DNA from: Peribacillus huizhouensis
GTDB lineage: Bacteria; Bacillota; Bacilli; Bacillales; DSM-1321
Reading direction: 5' to 3'
Length of the DNA: 64,000 nt
NCBI RefSeq assembly: GCF_014138605.1
Contig: NZ_JACJHX010000017.1
Coordinates: 1-64,000 of the forward strand
Position numbers and translations under genes: made by a program. Positions 11,168 through 27,001 of this stretch are shown here, in pieces. The notes beneath the pieces were generated by a model that saw only the letters and a list, made by a program, of their open reading frames with translations, was not told the DNA's origin and ran no database searches. The stretch's first letter is position 1. Every line of letters starts with the position of its first letter.

Positions 11168-12703
11168 ATGGCAAAACGTGCATTAATCAGTGTTTCAGAT
11201 AAGACAGGTATCGTAGAATTTGCAATTGGTCTTAAAGAGGCGGGCTTTGAAATCATATCTACTGGGGGCACGAAAAAAACGCTTGTAGAAAATGGAATTG
11301 ACGTAATCGGGATTAGTGATGTAACAGATTTTCCTGAAATTTTGGATGGTAGGGTTAAAACGTTGCATCCAAATGTTCACGGCGGATTATTGGCAAGAAG
11401 GAATGATAATGCACATCAAGCTCAATTAGAAGAACATCATATTCAACCAATTGATCTCGTTTGTGTCAATTTGTATCCATTCCAAGAGACGATCGCGAAA
11501 CCCGATGTGACTCCTGAAGATGCGATTGAGAATATTGATATTGGCGGTCCAACGATGCTCCGTTCAGCTGCTAAGAATCATGAATTTGTAACAGTTGTTG
11601 TGGACCCAACAGATTATGAAGCAGTGCTTAGCGAGCTTACTGAAAATGGAGATGTTTCGGCTGCAAAGAAACGAAAACTTGCTGCGAAAGTATTCCGCCA
11701 TACAGCCTCCTATGATGCGGTAATATCTGAGTACATGACAAAGCTTGCAGAGGAAGAAAATCCTGAAAGTTTAACTCTCACTTATACGTTAAAACAATCA
11801 CTCCGATATGGTGAAAATCCGCATCAACAAGCTGCGTTTTATCAGAAGCCATTAGGTTCAACTTTTTCTGTTGCGTATGCACAACAATTGCACGGTAAAG
11901 AACTGTCATATAACAATATTAATGATGCTGATGCCGCATTACAGATCGTTAAAGAATTTGAAGAGCCAGCAGCTGTTGCTGTTAAGCATATGAATCCATG
12001 TGGAGTTGGGGTTGGCAATTCGGTTGCTGAAGCGTTTAAAAAAGCGTATGAAGCAGATTCTACGTCCATTTTTGGTGGTATTATCGCTTTAAATCGTGAA
12101 GTGGACCAAGAAACAGCTGAAATGCTTCGCGAAATTTTCCTTGAAATAATCATTGCTCCTCACTTTTCCGATAAAGCTCTCGAGATTTTAACTGAGAAAA
12201 AGAATATTCGTCTGTTAACAGTAGCTTTCGACGGCAAGCAAAAAACCGAACGAAAAACAACATCTATTCAAGGGGGATTACTTGTTCAAGATTTGGATAC
12301 TTATGGCTTAGAACATGCATCCATAACAATCCCGACGAAACGCCAACCATCAGAAGATGAGTGGGCAGCAATGAAACTAGGCTGGAAAATCGTAAAACAC
12401 GTGAAATCTAATGCAATTGTCGTTAGCGGCGAACAGATGACATACGGTATCGGTGCTGGACAGATGAACCGCGTGGGAGCAGCACAGATTGCTTTAGAAC
12501 AAGCTGGCGAAAAAGCAAAAGGTGCGGCTCTCGCTTCTGATGCATTTTTCCCAATGGATGACACTGTTGAAGTGGCGGCTATTGCTGGTATCACAGCTAT
12601 CATTCAACCTGGTGGCTCCGTCCGTGATGAAGACTCGATTAAAAAGGCAGATGAATACGGCATTACCATGGTGTTTACAGGTGTTCGACACTTTAAACAC
12701 TAA
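11168..12703 (+). CDS. purH: Bifunctional AICAR transformylase / IMP cyclohydrolase
   Basis: PurH carries out the last two steps to IMP. The 511-residue protein has the N-terminal methylglyoxal-synthase-like cyclohydrolase domain ([15 protein letters not shown] at the start, [20 protein letters not shown]) and the C-terminal transformylase domain with [11 protein letters not shown], the Lys-His pair of the active site. A strong AAGGAGGAG lies before the ATG. Confidence 0.97.
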   Translation: MAKRALISVSDKTGIVEFAIGLKEAGFEIISTGGTKKTLVENGIDVIGISDVTDFPEILDGRVKTLHPNVHGGLLARRNDNAHQAQLEEHHIQPIDLVCVNLYPFQETIAKPDVTPEDAIENIDIGGPTMLRSAAKNHEFVTVVVDPTDYEAVLSELTENGDVSAAKKRKLAAKVFRHTASYDAVISEYMTKLAEEENPESLTLTYTLKQSLRYGENPHQQAAFYQKPLGSTFSVAYAQQLHGKELSYNNINDADAALQIVKEFEEPAAVAVKHMNPCGVGVGNSVAEAFKKAYEADSTSIFGGIIALNREVDQETAEMLREIFLEIIIAPHFSDKALEILTEKKNIRLLTVAFDGKQKTERKTTSIQGGLLVQDLDTYGLEHASITIPTKRQPSEDEWAAMKLGWKIVKHVKSNAIVVSGEQMTYGIGAGQMNRVGAAQIALEQAGEKAKGAALASDAFFPMDDTVEVAAIAGITAIIQPGGSVRDEDSIKKADEYGITMVFTGVRHFKH

Positions 12704-12709
12704 GTTTTT

Positions 12710-12886
12710 TGACGGGGCTTCGCAACTTACTAATATAGCAATCTACTTTGCAGATATACGTACTTTATTAAGAAGGTACTTCAAAAACTGGCTACGCACC
12801 GTGTTAATGATTAGGCGAGTATAGCGTGCTACATGTTGTAATTGGTGGCGTTCTAACGCCATATACGTTTTGTATCAACTAGGTTA
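12710..12886 (+). repeat. Family C dispersed repeat, copy 1
   Basis: It begins GACGGGGCTTCGCAACTTA, runs through CGCACCGTG and ATTAGGCGAGTATAG, and ends GGCGTTCTAACGCCATATACGTTTTGTAT. The same ordered blocks recur at 48658-48866 and in part at 28509-28620. It fills the purH-purD gap. No protein is coded in it. Confidence 0.65.
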
Positions 12887-12902
12887 ATAGTTTTTAATAT
12901 AA

Positions 12903-14186
<1,284 letters not shown>

Positions 14187-14215
14187 AGGGTATCCCAAAG
14201 AATTAGAACGTCATA

Positions 14216-14301
14216 AGGGTCGGACCCCGCACTCTAAATCAGTAGGTAGTGTTTTATACACGTATCTTATACTGGATTTAGTTGTTGCGGGGTTTGGCCC
14301 T
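14216..14301 (+). repeat. Family B palindromic repeat after purD
   Basis: AGGGTCGGACCCCGCA (14216-14231) and TGCGGGGTTTGGCCCT (14286-14301) are near-perfect inverted arms. They flank CTCTAAATCAGTAGGTAGTGTTT, nearly the same spacer as the copy at 33525. The fold would form a long hairpin at the end of the pur transcript. Confidence 0.75.
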
Positions 14302-14324
14302 ATCTGACCTTCATAGTACCTCTT

Positions 14325-14636
14325 TTAAGTTTCTGTATTGTCCTTATCTGAAATAAGGTCATTCCCCATTCCCATTTGAGTCAATAAGGGTACTCCTTTT
14401 TTGATGATGCTATGTTCCCCACGTAATGTTCCTTGACATTTTTCATAGAGCGCAACAACAGGACAAAAACGAAGAATCCCTTCTCCGATTTTCATACTAG
14501 AAAACATAGCCACAACTAAATAGGATTCATTCCATGGTTTTCTTGACATTTTTGAAATCGACCATGCCAAGAGAGTAAATCCACAAGTGATTCTGAGTAA
14601 CGCGTTTAGGATACTGATATTGGTTTTGTTATTCAT
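14325..14636 (-). CDS. DUF2892 family membrane protein
   Basis: This is a 103-residue protein read leftward toward purD. It resembles the YgaP-type DUF2892 domain: an N-terminal ISILNALLRITCGFTLLAW helix and a second hydrophobic segment ending in GILRFCPVVALYE, whose FCP..AL pattern is typical. The C-terminal 35 residues are hydrophilic. I take the ATG at 14636 because AAAGGTG lies about 9 nt upstream; the TTG nine bases earlier is too close. Function unknown. It is divergent from yerA. Confidence 0.7.
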   Translation of the reverse strand: MNNKTNISILNALLRITCGFTLLAWSISKMSRKPWNESYLVVAMFSSMKIGEGILRFCPVVALYEKCQGTLRGEHSIIKKGVPLLTQMGMGNDLISDKDNTET

Positions 14637-14809
14637 ACTAGACAAACACCTTTCATAAATTATTCACATTATTTAACAAAACTTTAATGTATTAACTCAT
14701 TAAATATGTTAGGATTATAAAAAATGGGTGAATACTACTTATTTCTAATTCTTTACATGATTTTTTAACATAAATATAGTAGATAAATCTAAAATTGGGA
14801 GGGATCTTC

Positions 14810-16552
14810 TTGTTAGAGCAACGTTATCGATGGAAGAATAAACATTTGCGAGAGCATGTAGATGTACTAGACGGAAACAGAGCTCCACATATTCTTCTAC
14901 AAAATGCAACGTATTTAAATCAGTCATTACGAAAGTGGATAAAAGCGAATATTTGGATTTATGATGATCGCATCGTCTATGTAGGGGAAAACCTTCCTGA
15001 CAAATTAGACCATTGCGAAATTGTTGATTGCCAAGATAGCTTATTGGTTCCCGGCTATATCGAACCCCATTCGCATCCATTTCAATTATATAATCCCCAG
15101 ACATTAGCTCGTTATGCGTCGTATTTTGGAACAACGACTTTGATTAATGATAATTTGATGCTGTTTTTGCAATTAGAAAAAAAGAAAGCGTTTTCTTTAT
15201 TGAAAGAATTGCGAAATATCCCTTCGAGTATGTACTGGTGGTGTAGGTTTGACGGGCAAACTGAACTGCGTAATGAAGAAACGATTTTTACTCATGGTGA
15301 TGTAAAAGCATGGCTAGAACATGATGCTGTTCTACAAGGGGGCGAACTGACAGCATGGCCAAGGCTGCTTGCTGGAGATGATATGATGCTTCATTGGATT
15401 CAAGAAGCAAAGCGGATGAGAAAACAAATAGAAGGCCATTTCCCTGGAGCATCGGAAAAAACACTAGCCAAAATGATGTTATTTGGCGCTGATTGCGATC
15501 ATGAAGCGATGACAGGAAAAGAAGTATTGTCACGATTAATGCAAGGATACACGGTTTCTTTGAGAAATTCTTCAATCCGGCCAGACTTGGAGAATATATT
15601 GAAACAAATACACGAGCTTGGGATTGATCAATACGACAATTTCTTCTTTACGACGGATGGTTCACCGCCCTTGTTTTATGAAAGGGGTTTCATTGATGCT
15701 ATGATTAAAATCGCAATTGAACAGGGTGTTCCGATTATAGATGCCTATAATATGGCGACAATTAATGTTGCCCGCTATTATAATATCGAGTACTTACATG
15801 GAAATATTGCAACAGGTAGAGTGGCCAATATTAATTTCCTTCGCAGTGAAACGGAACCGGCTCCTGTTTCTGTTCTAGCGAAAGGGAAATGGGTGAAACG
15901 TGACGGGGTGGAACTTGATGATTCATCCGTTATTCATTGGGCTGAATATGGTTTTGGGGAATTACAGTTGGATTGGGAATTAGATAGTAATGATTTAGAG
16001 TTTTCGATGCCTTTCGGTTTTGAAATGATCAATGATGTGATTACGAAACCATACTCGATTACATCAGATTACTCAGATGGAAATCTGTCATTTGAACATG
16101 ATGAATGCTATTTTGTAATGATCGATCGTTGTGGAGAGTGGAGAATTAATACGATGGTCAAAGGCTTTGCCAATCAATTATGCGGGTTTGCAAGCACGTA
16201 TTCGAATACGGGGGACATTGTCCTAATTGGAAAACGAAAAGAAGATATGCTTCTTGCTTTTCAGAGGATGAAGGAAATAGGCGGAGGAATTGTAATAGCT
16301 GAGCAAGGGGAAATCATTTTTGAAATGCGCTTAGCATTAAAAGGACTGATTTCTGAAAAATCAATGCCAGAGCTAATTAAAGAGGAAAAGGAATTGAAAC
16401 AACTGCTTCAGGAAAGAGGGTATGTTTTTTCTGATCCAATATACACATTGTTGTTTTTCTCGGCTACACATCTTCCGTACATCCGTGTAACCCCAACGGG
16501 CATGTATGATATAATGAATAAAACAGTTCTCTTTCCTACAATAATGCGTTAA
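14810..16552 (+). CDS. yerA: Adenine deaminase-like amidohydrolase YerA
   Basis: This is a 580-residue amidohydrolase-superfamily protein, related to adenine deaminase, in the position B. subtilis yerA holds after purD. Visible: WIYDDRIVYVGE beta-strand domain, the metal-binding VPGYIEPHSHPFQLYNP near residue 85 and FFTTDGSPPLFYERG in the second half. The chosen start is TTG at 14810, 6 nt after GGGAGGG, giving MLEQRYRWKN. The metal motif is EPHSHP instead of the DAHVH of classical adenine deaminases, so the exact substrate is uncertain. Purine salvage is the likely theme. Confidence 0.85.
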   Translation: MLEQRYRWKNKHLREHVDVLDGNRAPHILLQNATYLNQSLRKWIKANIWIYDDRIVYVGENLPDKLDHCEIVDCQDSLLVPGYIEPHSHPFQLYNPQTLARYASYFGTTTLINDNLMLFLQLEKKKAFSLLKELRNIPSSMYWWCRFDGQTELRNEETIFTHGDVKAWLEHDAVLQGGELTAWPRLLAGDDMMLHWIQEAKRMRKQIEGHFPGASEKTLAKMMLFGADCDHEAMTGKEVLSRLMQGYTVSLRNSSIRPDLENILKQIHELGIDQYDNFFFTTDGSPPLFYERGFIDAMIKIAIEQGVPIIDAYNMATINVARYYNIEYLHGNIATGRVANINFLRSETEPAPVSVLAKGKWVKRDGVELDDSSVIHWAEYGFGELQLDWELDSNDLEFSMPFGFEMINDVITKPYSITSDYSDGNLSFEHDECYFVMIDRCGEWRINTMVKGFANQLCGFASTYSNTGDIVLIGKRKEDMLLAFQRMKEIGGGIVIAEQGEIIFEMRLALKGLISEKSMPELIKEEKELKQLLQERGYVFSDPIYTLLFFSATHLPYIRVTPTGMYDIMNKTVLFPTIMR

Positions 16553-16611
16553 AATGTAAAAGAAGACTTTTTTAAGAAAGTATCCTGGAAACTGGTAGGG
16601 AGTGTACAGGA

Positions 16612-17685
16612 ATGAAAAAAAGTTTACCGCTTATTCTGTTTGCTGTTATGTTATTAATGAGTGGATGTCTAAAAAAAGAAGCTAAGACCGATCGGCCGAT
16701 CGATAATTCTTCAAGTGAAATTGTCGGGCAAGATGAAACGGCGGCTCAAGAACCAGCTGACAGTGATCAGTATACAAACTTATTCCCTTTAACAGGCATT
16801 GCAACGAACGATGATACCGAACATAGAGCAATTGCTGTAATGATTAATAATCACCCGAAAGCGCGGCCGCAATCTGGCCTTTCAAAAGCAGATATTGTCT
16901 ACGAAATGTATGCGGAAGCAGAAGTAACACGTTTCCTAGCAGTTTATCAAAGTGAAATGCCACAAGAGGTTGGACCGGTTCGCAGCGCTCGAGATTACTT
17001 TATTAAATTAGCAAAAGGGTTAGATTGTGTTTATGTATGTCACGGAAATAGCCCGGATGCTAAAGAAATGCTTGATCAGGGATATATTGACCATTTGAAT
17101 GGTTTACAGTATGATGGAACGCTTTTCAAACGTTCGAGTGAGCGGAAGGCACCTCATAATTCCTATATTACTTTTGAGAACATCGAATTAGGTTCCCAGC
17201 AAAATTCATATGATTTGACAGAAAAGCCTAAACCCTTTACATTTTTGGAGAAATCCGAAATGGAGCATTTGCAAGGTGAACCTGCTTCTTCAGTGCAGAT
17301 TTCTTATGGATCATCCTTATTTGATGTCGAATTTTCGTATGATGAACAATCAGAGACGTACTCCAGATATTCTAATAATCAACAAACGATTGAATACAAA
17401 GATGAAACGCCAATTAAGATAGACAATATTTTTATTATCGAAGCTCCTCATAAAGTCATAGATCGTGTTGGAAGGCGCGATATTGATTTAAAAGTGGGTG
17501 GAAAGGCGTATTTACTGCAAAAAGGTAAATGGAATGAAATTCAATGGGAAAATAGCGAAGGTCGAATTATTCCAATGGAAAATGGAAAAGAAGTTGGTTT
17601 GGTACCAGGCAAAACATGGGTGAATGTTTTGCCGGATAAGCCTGGAATTAGCCAGCTTGTCCAACTTGGTGTTCAAGAAAACTAG
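16612..17685 (+). CDS. yerB: DUF3048 lipoprotein YerB
   Basis: This is a 357-residue secreted lipoprotein with a 18-residue signal peptide ending in the lipobox LMSGC (Cys19). Next comes an acidic linker, then the DUF3048 core with MINNHPKARPQSGLSKADIVYE and PQEVGPVRSARDYF. Function is not known. Its gene lies between yerA and yerC as in B. subtilis. The ATG is preceded by GGTAGGGAG. Confidence 0.88.
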   Translation: MKKSLPLILFAVMLLMSGCLKKEAKTDRPIDNSSSEIVGQDETAAQEPADSDQYTNLFPLTGIATNDDTEHRAIAVMINNHPKARPQSGLSKADIVYEMYAEAEVTRFLAVYQSEMPQEVGPVRSARDYFIKLAKGLDCVYVCHGNSPDAKEMLDQGYIDHLNGLQYDGTLFKRSSERKAPHNSYITFENIELGSQQNSYDLTEKPKPFTFLEKSEMEHLQGEPASSVQISYGSSLFDVEFSYDEQSETYSRYSNNQQTIEYKDETPIKIDNIFIIEAPHKVIDRVGRRDIDLKVGGKAYLLQKGKWNEIQWENSEGRIIPMENGKEVGLVPGKTWVNVLPDKPGISQLVQLGVQEN

Positions 17686-17696
17686 GGGGCAAAACT

Positions 17697-18002
17697 ATGC
17701 AAATTGATAAATTAAGGGGAAAAGGTCTTGATCAGCTTTTCGAAGCTATACTTTCTCTAAAAGATCTCGAAGAATGCTATCGATTCTTTGACGATTTATG
17801 TACAGTCAATGAAATACAATCTCTTTCACAACGTCTTGAAGTAGCGCGCATGCTCCAAGAAGGTAAAACGTACCATCGAATTGAAACCGATACGGGTGCT
17901 AGTACAGCGACGATATCGCGTGTGAAACGATGCTTAAATTATGGGAATGATGCTTATACTATGGCATTGGATCGAATTAAGAAAGAGTCTGTAGAAGAAT
18001 AA
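17697..18002 (+). CDS. yerC: TrpR-like DNA-binding protein YerC
   Basis: This 101-residue helical protein belongs to the YerC/YecD branch of the Trp-repressor superfamily. A helix-turn-helix is visible in EGKTYHRIETDTGASTATIS (residues about 57-76), and SLSQRLEVARML precedes it. It starts 11 nt after yerB behind GGGGGC and is followed by a terminator, so yerB-yerC are likely one transcript. The target genes cannot be seen here. Confidence 0.88.
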   Translation: MQIDKLRGKGLDQLFEAILSLKDLEECYRFFDDLCTVNEIQSLSQRLEVARMLQEGKTYHRIETDTGASTATISRVKRCLNYGNDAYTMALDRIKKESVEE

Positions 18003-18041
18003 GCAAATCAGTCGATCATTCAGTAGTATTTTTTTAGGAAG

Positions 18042-18072
18042 AGTCGGGGGAGAGATTCCCTGGCTTTTTTAT
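18042..18072 (+). terminator. Terminator after yerC
   Basis: AGTCGGGGG and TTCCCTGGCT form a G-U containing stem around GAGA, followed by TTTTTTATTTTTTT. It lies 40 nt after the yerC stop. Confidence 0.75.
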
Positions 18073-18108
18073 TTTTTTCAGAGTATAACCATAACGATCT
18101 ATCTTTTA

Positions 18109-18365
18109 TCCCGTATTAACGGGCAGTAACACCCCCAGCTTATGCTTTGCTTTGTGGACTATAACGGAATGTGATGGCGTCTATGTTACACACAGGACGT
18201 GAGCGGTCTTAGTAGGCTTTCCTTAAAGCAGTCTTCTCGCCTTTTAGTAAAATCACGATTGGTGAGATACAGTAAAACTTACGGCTGATCTTAGCGACAG
18301 AAAACGGGACTAACAATCAGTAAGGGTTGAAGAAAACACCCACTGATTGAGGTTTCACTTTATAA
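18109..18365 (+). repeat. Family A dispersed repeat, two-module copy
   Basis: The left module TTTTATCCCGTATTAACGGGC (18109-18139) and the right module (18283-18365: TTAGCGACAG, ACGGGACTAACAATCAGT, ACTGATTGAGGTTTCACTTTATA) flank about 140 nt of unmatched sequence. Most of the 18073-18586 gap is therefore repeat. I see no gene in it. Confidence 0.65.
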
Positions 18366-18547
18366 TGAATTTTGGTGTATCCTAGGGCACAATTGGTTAT
18401 GCTGTCTTAGCGTGTCTAACATAGGGAATCCGGTTTGAAACTGATACCGGCGTGTGCTCAATTTTGACTAAAAAAATCATACCTGCTTGGATTGGTTAGC
18501 TATTATGTTGTTTCTTATAAAACTTTTTTTATCAAAAATCTTAATGC

Positions 18548-18553
18548 TATAAT
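18548..18553 (+). promoter_or_regulatory. -10 element of the pcrB promoter
   Basis: A perfect TATAAT lies 34 nt before the pcrB start. The matching -35 at 18525 is only a T-rich TTTTTT, so the call rests mainly on the -10. Confidence 0.5.
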
Positions 18554-18586
18554 GGGGCTATGAGAAATTTTAATGGAGGATATAAG

Positions 18587-19270
18587 ATGTACGATTTTCG
18601 TAAGTGGAAGCATGTGTTTAAGCTAGATCCTAATAAAGAGATAAATGATATAGATTTAGAAAGTATTTGTGAGTCGGGTACTGACGCTATTCTAATCGGG
18701 GGAACAGACGGTGTTACTCTTGAAAATGTGTTAGATTTGATGGCAAGAGTCAGACGATACACGGTTCCTTGTGTCCTTGAGGTGTCATCTGTTGAAACAG
18801 TTACCCCAGGATTTGATTTGTATTTCATCCCCAGTGTATTAAACAGCAAAGATTCAAAATGGATGATGCGATTACATCAACAGGCTGTAAAGGAATATGG
18901 TGAAATCATGGATTGGTCTGAAATGTTTGTGGAAGGGTACTGCATTGTAAATCCAGATTGTAAAGCAGCTAAACTGACGGATGCGGATACGAATCTTGAT
19001 GCGGATGATATTGCTGCATATGCCATGATGGCAGAAAAAATGTTTCACCTGCCGATTTTCTATCTGGAATACAGTGGGATGTATGGCGATCCAAAAGTAG
19101 TGAAGAAGACAAAACAAAACTTAAAAGAGACTATTTTCTTCTATGGCGGTGGAATCGAAACAGCTGCTCAAGCAAAAGAAATGGCAGAGTTTGCTGATGT
19201 TGTTGTAGTTGGGAATATTATCTATGACAATCTAAAGGCAGCACTTGAGACAGTTACAGCTGTGAAATAG
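18587..19270 (+). CDS. pcrB: Heptaprenylglyceryl phosphate synthase
   Basis: PcrB adds a heptaprenyl chain to glycerol-1-phosphate, giving an archaeal-type ether lipid precursor in Bacilli. The 227-residue TIM barrel has [17 protein letters not shown] phosphate contacts, [10 protein letters not shown] and the second phosphate loop [14 protein letters not shown] chose the ATG at 18587, 6 nt after GGAGGA, over an in-frame ATG at 18560 lying upstream of that site. It precedes pcrA as in B. subtilis. Confidence 0.93.
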   Translation: MYDFRKWKHVFKLDPNKEINDIDLESICESGTDAILIGGTDGVTLENVLDLMARVRRYTVPCVLEVSSVETVTPGFDLYFIPSVLNSKDSKWMMRLHQQAVKEYGEIMDWSEMFVEGYCIVNPDCKAAKLTDADTNLDADDIAAYAMMAEKMFHLPIFYLEYSGMYGDPKVVKKTKQNLKETIFFYGGGIETAAQAKEMAEFADVVVVGNIIYDNLKAALETVTAVK

Positions 19271-19310
19271 ATGATTCTTTAAAATATAGTCAGGCTATAG
19301 TACAATAAAA

Positions 19311-19322
19311 GAACAAATGTTC
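19311..19322 (+). promoter_or_regulatory. LexA (DinR) box upstream of pcrA
   Basis: GAACAAATGTTC is a perfect match to the Bacillus SOS box GAAC-N4-GTTC and reads AGAACAAATGTTCG with its flanks. It lies 17 nt before the pcrA ATG, just after a possible TACAAT -10 (19301-19306). LexA repression of pcrA-ligA transcription is the expected consequence. Confidence 0.85.
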
Positions 19323-19338
19323 GAAAGGTGGTGCTTTC

Positions 19339-23588
<4,250 letters not shown>

Positions 23589-23598
23589 AGGTGTTAGA

Positions 23599-24768
23599 AT
23601 GAAAAACATCATTTTCCTCGGAATGATCTTGGCTTTATTACTTTCCGGGTGTGCCCCGAAATTTGATAAGGAGCAAGCGGTTGTGAGTGAAGCGGATAGT
23701 AGTACGGAAAAAGCGATTGTGCCAAATTATCAAATTTCTAAGGATTATTATAAAACGATGCTTCCATTTGAAGAATCAAATGCACGCGGGCTAGTTGTAT
23801 CACATTTAAATACCCGCTATGATATCGAGGAATTTGAAACGGGATTAATGAGAATAGCCCAGAAGGATTTTAGTCCGGACAATTATTTTTTTAGGGAAGG
23901 ACAAATTCTTAAAGGCAGTACGATTACTAAGTGGCTTAGAAGAGAATATACAGAAGATCAGCTGAAAGAAAAGAAACTGTCAGCAAAAGATAATCTAGGC
24001 CTTAACCCAATTGATACGGGAAAAGGCGATATTGCAGATCGTAGTGAAAAGAGTCCAATATATTTAGCTCATATTCTTGAACATGATTATTTAGTGAAAA
24101 ACAAAGATAATACGGTTAGTTTAGGTGGGGTTGTCATTGGACTAGCGCTTAACTCGGTTTATTATTATCAAAAAGAAGCCTATGGTGCTACGTATGAAAC
24201 GAAGATTAAACAGGCTGAAATAGAGAAGCAAGGAAAGGCGATTGCTGAAAAGGTCGTGCAGCGTTTACGAGAGAATAAAGAGATGAGTGATGTACCTATT
24301 ACAATTGCCCTTTTTGAACAAAAAGAAAGGTCTTCAGTCGTCCCAGGGAATTTCCTTTATTATTCTCATATAGATGGTAATAAAAGTACGATTGGGAAAT
24401 GGGAAAAGGTTGATGAAGAATATTATTTATTCCCTTCAACTGCGGCTGAAAAAGCGTATCGTGACGATGTAAGATCATTTAAAAACTTTAAACAAGATAT
24501 AGAAAATTATTTTCCAAACTTTAATGGAGTAGTTGGCAGAGCGTTTTATGTGAATAAACAACTGCAGGAATTGAATATTGATATCCCTATTCAGTTTTAC
24601 GGAAATACAGAGGCGATTGGATTTACACAATATGTAACGGGACTGATCATGAACCATTTTAATGAATATATTTCCATTCAGATTTCGATTACTTCAGTTA
24701 ATGGTCCAGAAGCGCTGATTACTCGTAAGCCGGGTGATAGCGAACCTTATGTTCATATATATAAATAA
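23599..24768 (+). CDS. yerH: CamS family sex pheromone lipoprotein YerH
   Basis: This 389-residue lipoprotein has its signal peptide ending in LLSGC (Cys18). The mature part matches the CamS family, known in enterococci and staphylococci as the source of peptide pheromones cut from the signal sequence. Its position 10 nt after ligA is that of B. subtilis yerH. AGAGGTG precedes the ATG. The role in Bacillus is not defined. Confidence 0.85.
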   Translation: MKNIIFLGMILALLLSGCAPKFDKEQAVVSEADSSTEKAIVPNYQISKDYYKTMLPFEESNARGLVVSHLNTRYDIEEFETGLMRIAQKDFSPDNYFFREGQILKGSTITKWLRREYTEDQLKEKKLSAKDNLGLNPIDTGKGDIADRSEKSPIYLAHILEHDYLVKNKDNTVSLGGVVIGLALNSVYYYQKEAYGATYETKIKQAEIEKQGKAIAEKVVQRLRENKEMSDVPITIALFEQKERSSVVPGNFLYYSHIDGNKSTIGKWEKVDEEYYLFPSTAAEKAYRDDVRSFKNFKQDIENYFPNFNGVVGRAFYVNKQLQELNIDIPIQFYGNTEAIGFTQYVTGLIMNHFNEYISIQISITSVNGPEALITRKPGDSEPYVHIYK

Positions 24769-24777
24769 GGTAAAGTG

Positions 24778-24810
24778 AGCGGGCTCAGCATTAGCTGGGT
24801 CTGCTTTTTC
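24778..24810 (+). terminator. Terminator after yerH
   Basis: AGCGGGCTCAGC and GCTGGGTCTGCT form a stem around ATTA, followed by TTTTTC. It ends the pcrB-pcrA-ligA-yerH unit. Confidence 0.8.
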
Positions 24811-24871
24811 CTGTCAAAGGAACTTACTTAATGAATGGCTATGTTAAAGCTCATTTTTGATTTTGGCACTA

Positions 24872-24915
24872 TGTTGATTGGAGCGGAAAGCGAACGCCTT
24901 ACGTTCCAATCGACA
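24872..24915 (+). repeat. Family D repeat, internally deleted copy
   Basis: TGTTGATTGGAGCG and CGTTCCAATCGACA are inverted arms around GAAAGCGAACGCCTTA. They correspond to the ends of the 130-bp element at 38991 with its middle removed. The rest of the gap 24811-25217 is AT-rich, with no supported gene. Confidence 0.6.
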
Positions 24916-25217
24916 GGCAATTTTAACAGAGCCCGATTAATTAATATCAATATTTCTGTCAAAATTCCTCATTATTTCCTAGACAATAATTGTGTATTTC
25001 TTTGTAAAAGAATCAAAATTCGACCTGTTTTTTTCCTGGGTAATAAACTAACAGATATTTAGACATTTGCTATACTAGGAAGTATTGCTTTAGGTCGTAA
25101 AAATCTGCTATGATTTAATTAATTGTTTTTTCGGAAATATGATCGGAATTCAATGTGCAAATTAAAAAATATAGCATAGTCATGCAGTCTTTTGAATCAT
25201 CAATGGAGGTGAAGAGA

Positions 25218-25511
25218 ATGTCACGTATATCAATGGAGCAAGTTAAACATGTTGCTCATTTGGCACGTTTAGGCATTACAGAGCAAGAAGCTGAGAAGAT
25301 GCAAAAGGAACTTGATCTTATGATCTCTTTTGCAGAGCTATTGAATGAACTTGATACAGAAGAAGTAAAACCAACTTTTCATGTGTTGGACATGAAAAAT
25401 GTTATGAGAGAAGATATTCCACAAAAAGGACTGCCGATAGAAGAAGTATTGAGAAATGCACCAGATAGTAAGGATGGGCATATTCGCGTACCGTCTATTA
25501 TGGAAAAGTAA
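25218..25511 (+). CDS. gatC: Asp/Glu-tRNA amidotransferase subunit C
   Basis: GatC is the small scaffold of the GatCAB complex that converts Glu-tRNA(Gln) and Asp-tRNA(Asn) to the amidated forms. The 97-residue protein has [20 protein letters not shown] and [12 protein letters not shown], both typical. I place the start at the ATG at 25218, 7 nt after GGAGGTG; an upstream in-frame GTG extension lacks support. gatA begins 21 nt later. Confidence 0.95.
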   Translation: MSRISMEQVKHVAHLARLGITEQEAEKMQKELDLMISFAELLNELDTEEVKPTFHVLDMKNVMREDIPQKGLPIEEVLRNAPDSKDGHIRVPSIMEK

Positions 25512-25531
25512 GGTATTAGGGAGGGATAAAT

Positions 25532-26989
25532 ATGTCGTTGTTTGAACATAAGGTTTCGGACTTGCATGAACGTTTACATAAAAAAGAACTAACAGTAACA
25601 GACCTTGTTAACGAATCGTATGAAAGAATTGGACAAGTAGAAAGCCAAGTGAAGGCTTTCCTAACATTAGATGAAGAACGTGCACGAGTAAAAGCTAAGG
25701 AACTAGATGAAAGACTAGCTCGTGGCGAACAATCTGGCATGCTTTTTGGTTTACCGATTGGTGTGAAGGATAACATTGTAACAAAGAATTTACGTACAAC
25801 TTGTGCAAGCAAAATCTTGGAGAACTTTGATCCCATCTATGATGCAACTGTGGCACAGAAGCTTAATCAAGCGGAAACGATAACAATCGGTAAGTTGAAT
25901 ATGGATGAGTTTGCGATGGGTTCTTCAAATGAAAATTCAGCTTATCAAGCTACTCGCAACCCTTGGAATACCGATTATGTTCCTGGGGGATCTTCAGGTG
26001 GTTCGGCTGCTAGTGTTGCTGCTGGTGAAGTTCTGTTCTCACTTGGCTCAGATACAGGTGGTTCCATTCGCCAGCCAGCTGCATATTGTGGCGTCGTTGG
26101 CTTAAAACCAACTTATGGCCGAGTATCTCGCTATGGACTTGTTGCATTTGCTTCATCTCTTGATCAAATTGGACCGATTACCCGCACTGTTGAGGATAAT
26201 GCTTATTTACTAGAAGCTATTTCAGGCGTAGACCCGATGGACTCAACTTCAGCAAATGTCCAAGTTCCAAGCTTTGTGAATGCTTTAACAGGTGATGTAA
26301 AAGGGCTGAAAATCGCTGTACCTAAAGAGTATCTCGGAGAAGGAGTTAGCGAAGCAGCTCGCAATTCAGTGCTAGCAGCTTTAAAAGTATTGGAAGGCTT
26401 AGGGGCTGTGTGGGAAGAAGTATCCTTACCACATTCTAAATATGCATTAGCTGCTTATTATTTACTATCTTCTTCAGAAGCATCTGCTAACCTTCAACGT
26501 TTTGATGGTGTTCGTTATGGACATCGTGCAGATAACGCTGAGAACTTAATTGAAATGTACAAGCAAACGCGTGCAGAAGGCTTCGGAGACGAAGTGAAGC
26601 GCAGAATTATGCTTGGAACATTCTCATTAAGTTCTGGTTATTATGATGCGTATTATAAGAAAGCACAAAAAGTCCGTACTCTAATTAAGCAGGACTTTGA
26701 AAATGTATTTGCGAAGTATGATGTAATTATTGGGCCGACAACACCAACTCCAGCTTTTAAAATTGGTGAAAACACTGCGGACCCATTAACAATGTATGCA
26801 AATGATATTTTAACGATCCCTGTGAATCTTGCAGGCGTACCAGGAATCTCGATTCCATGTGGGTTCTCAAATGGTTTGCCGCTTGGTCTGCAAATTATCG
26901 GGAAGCATTTTGATGAAAGCACTATTTATCGTACTGCGCATGCATTTGAGCAAGCGACAGAATTTCATAAACAATTTCCAAAGTTGTAA
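25532..26989 (+). CDS. gatA: Asp/Glu-tRNA amidotransferase subunit A
   Basis: GatA is the glutaminase that supplies ammonia to GatB. The 485-residue amidase-signature protein shows the catalytic Lys in [10 protein letters not shown] near residue 76 and the Ser-rich [15 protein letters not shown] block near residue 150 with the cis-Ser and nucleophile Ser. GGGAGGGAT lies before the ATG. It sits in the gatC-gatA-gatB operon. Confidence 0.97.
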   Translation: MSLFEHKVSDLHERLHKKELTVTDLVNESYERIGQVESQVKAFLTLDEERARVKAKELDERLARGEQSGMLFGLPIGVKDNIVTKNLRTTCASKILENFDPIYDATVAQKLNQAETITIGKLNMDEFAMGSSNENSAYQATRNPWNTDYVPGGSSGGSAASVAAGEVLFSLGSDTGGSIRQPAAYCGVVGLKPTYGRVSRYGLVAFASSLDQIGPITRTVEDNAYLLEAISGVDPMDSTSANVQVPSFVNALTGDVKGLKIAVPKEYLGEGVSEAARNSVLAALKVLEGLGAVWEEVSLPHSKYALAAYYLLSSSEASANLQRFDGVRYGHRADNAENLIEMYKQTRAEGFGDEVKRRIMLGTFSLSSGYYDAYYKKAQKVRTLIKQDFENVFAKYDVIIGPTTPTPAFKIGENTADPLTMYANDILTIPVNLAGVPGISIPCGFSNGLPLGLQIIGKHFDESTIYRTAHAFEQATEFHKQFPKL

Positions 26990-27001
26990 GGGGTGAATAA
27001 G

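Noticed and set aside
12522-12824. Rightward frame across the end of purH
   Set aside because: It is purH read in another frame and then a family C repeat; no ribosome site.
18073-18586. Non-coding RNA gene upstream of pcrB
   Set aside because: Most of the stretch is explained by family A modules; no promoter-terminator pair brackets a conserved fold.
24835-25062. 75-residue rightward frame downstream of yerH
   Set aside because: It spans the end-only family D repeat and AT-rich DNA and has no ribosome site or recognisable domain.
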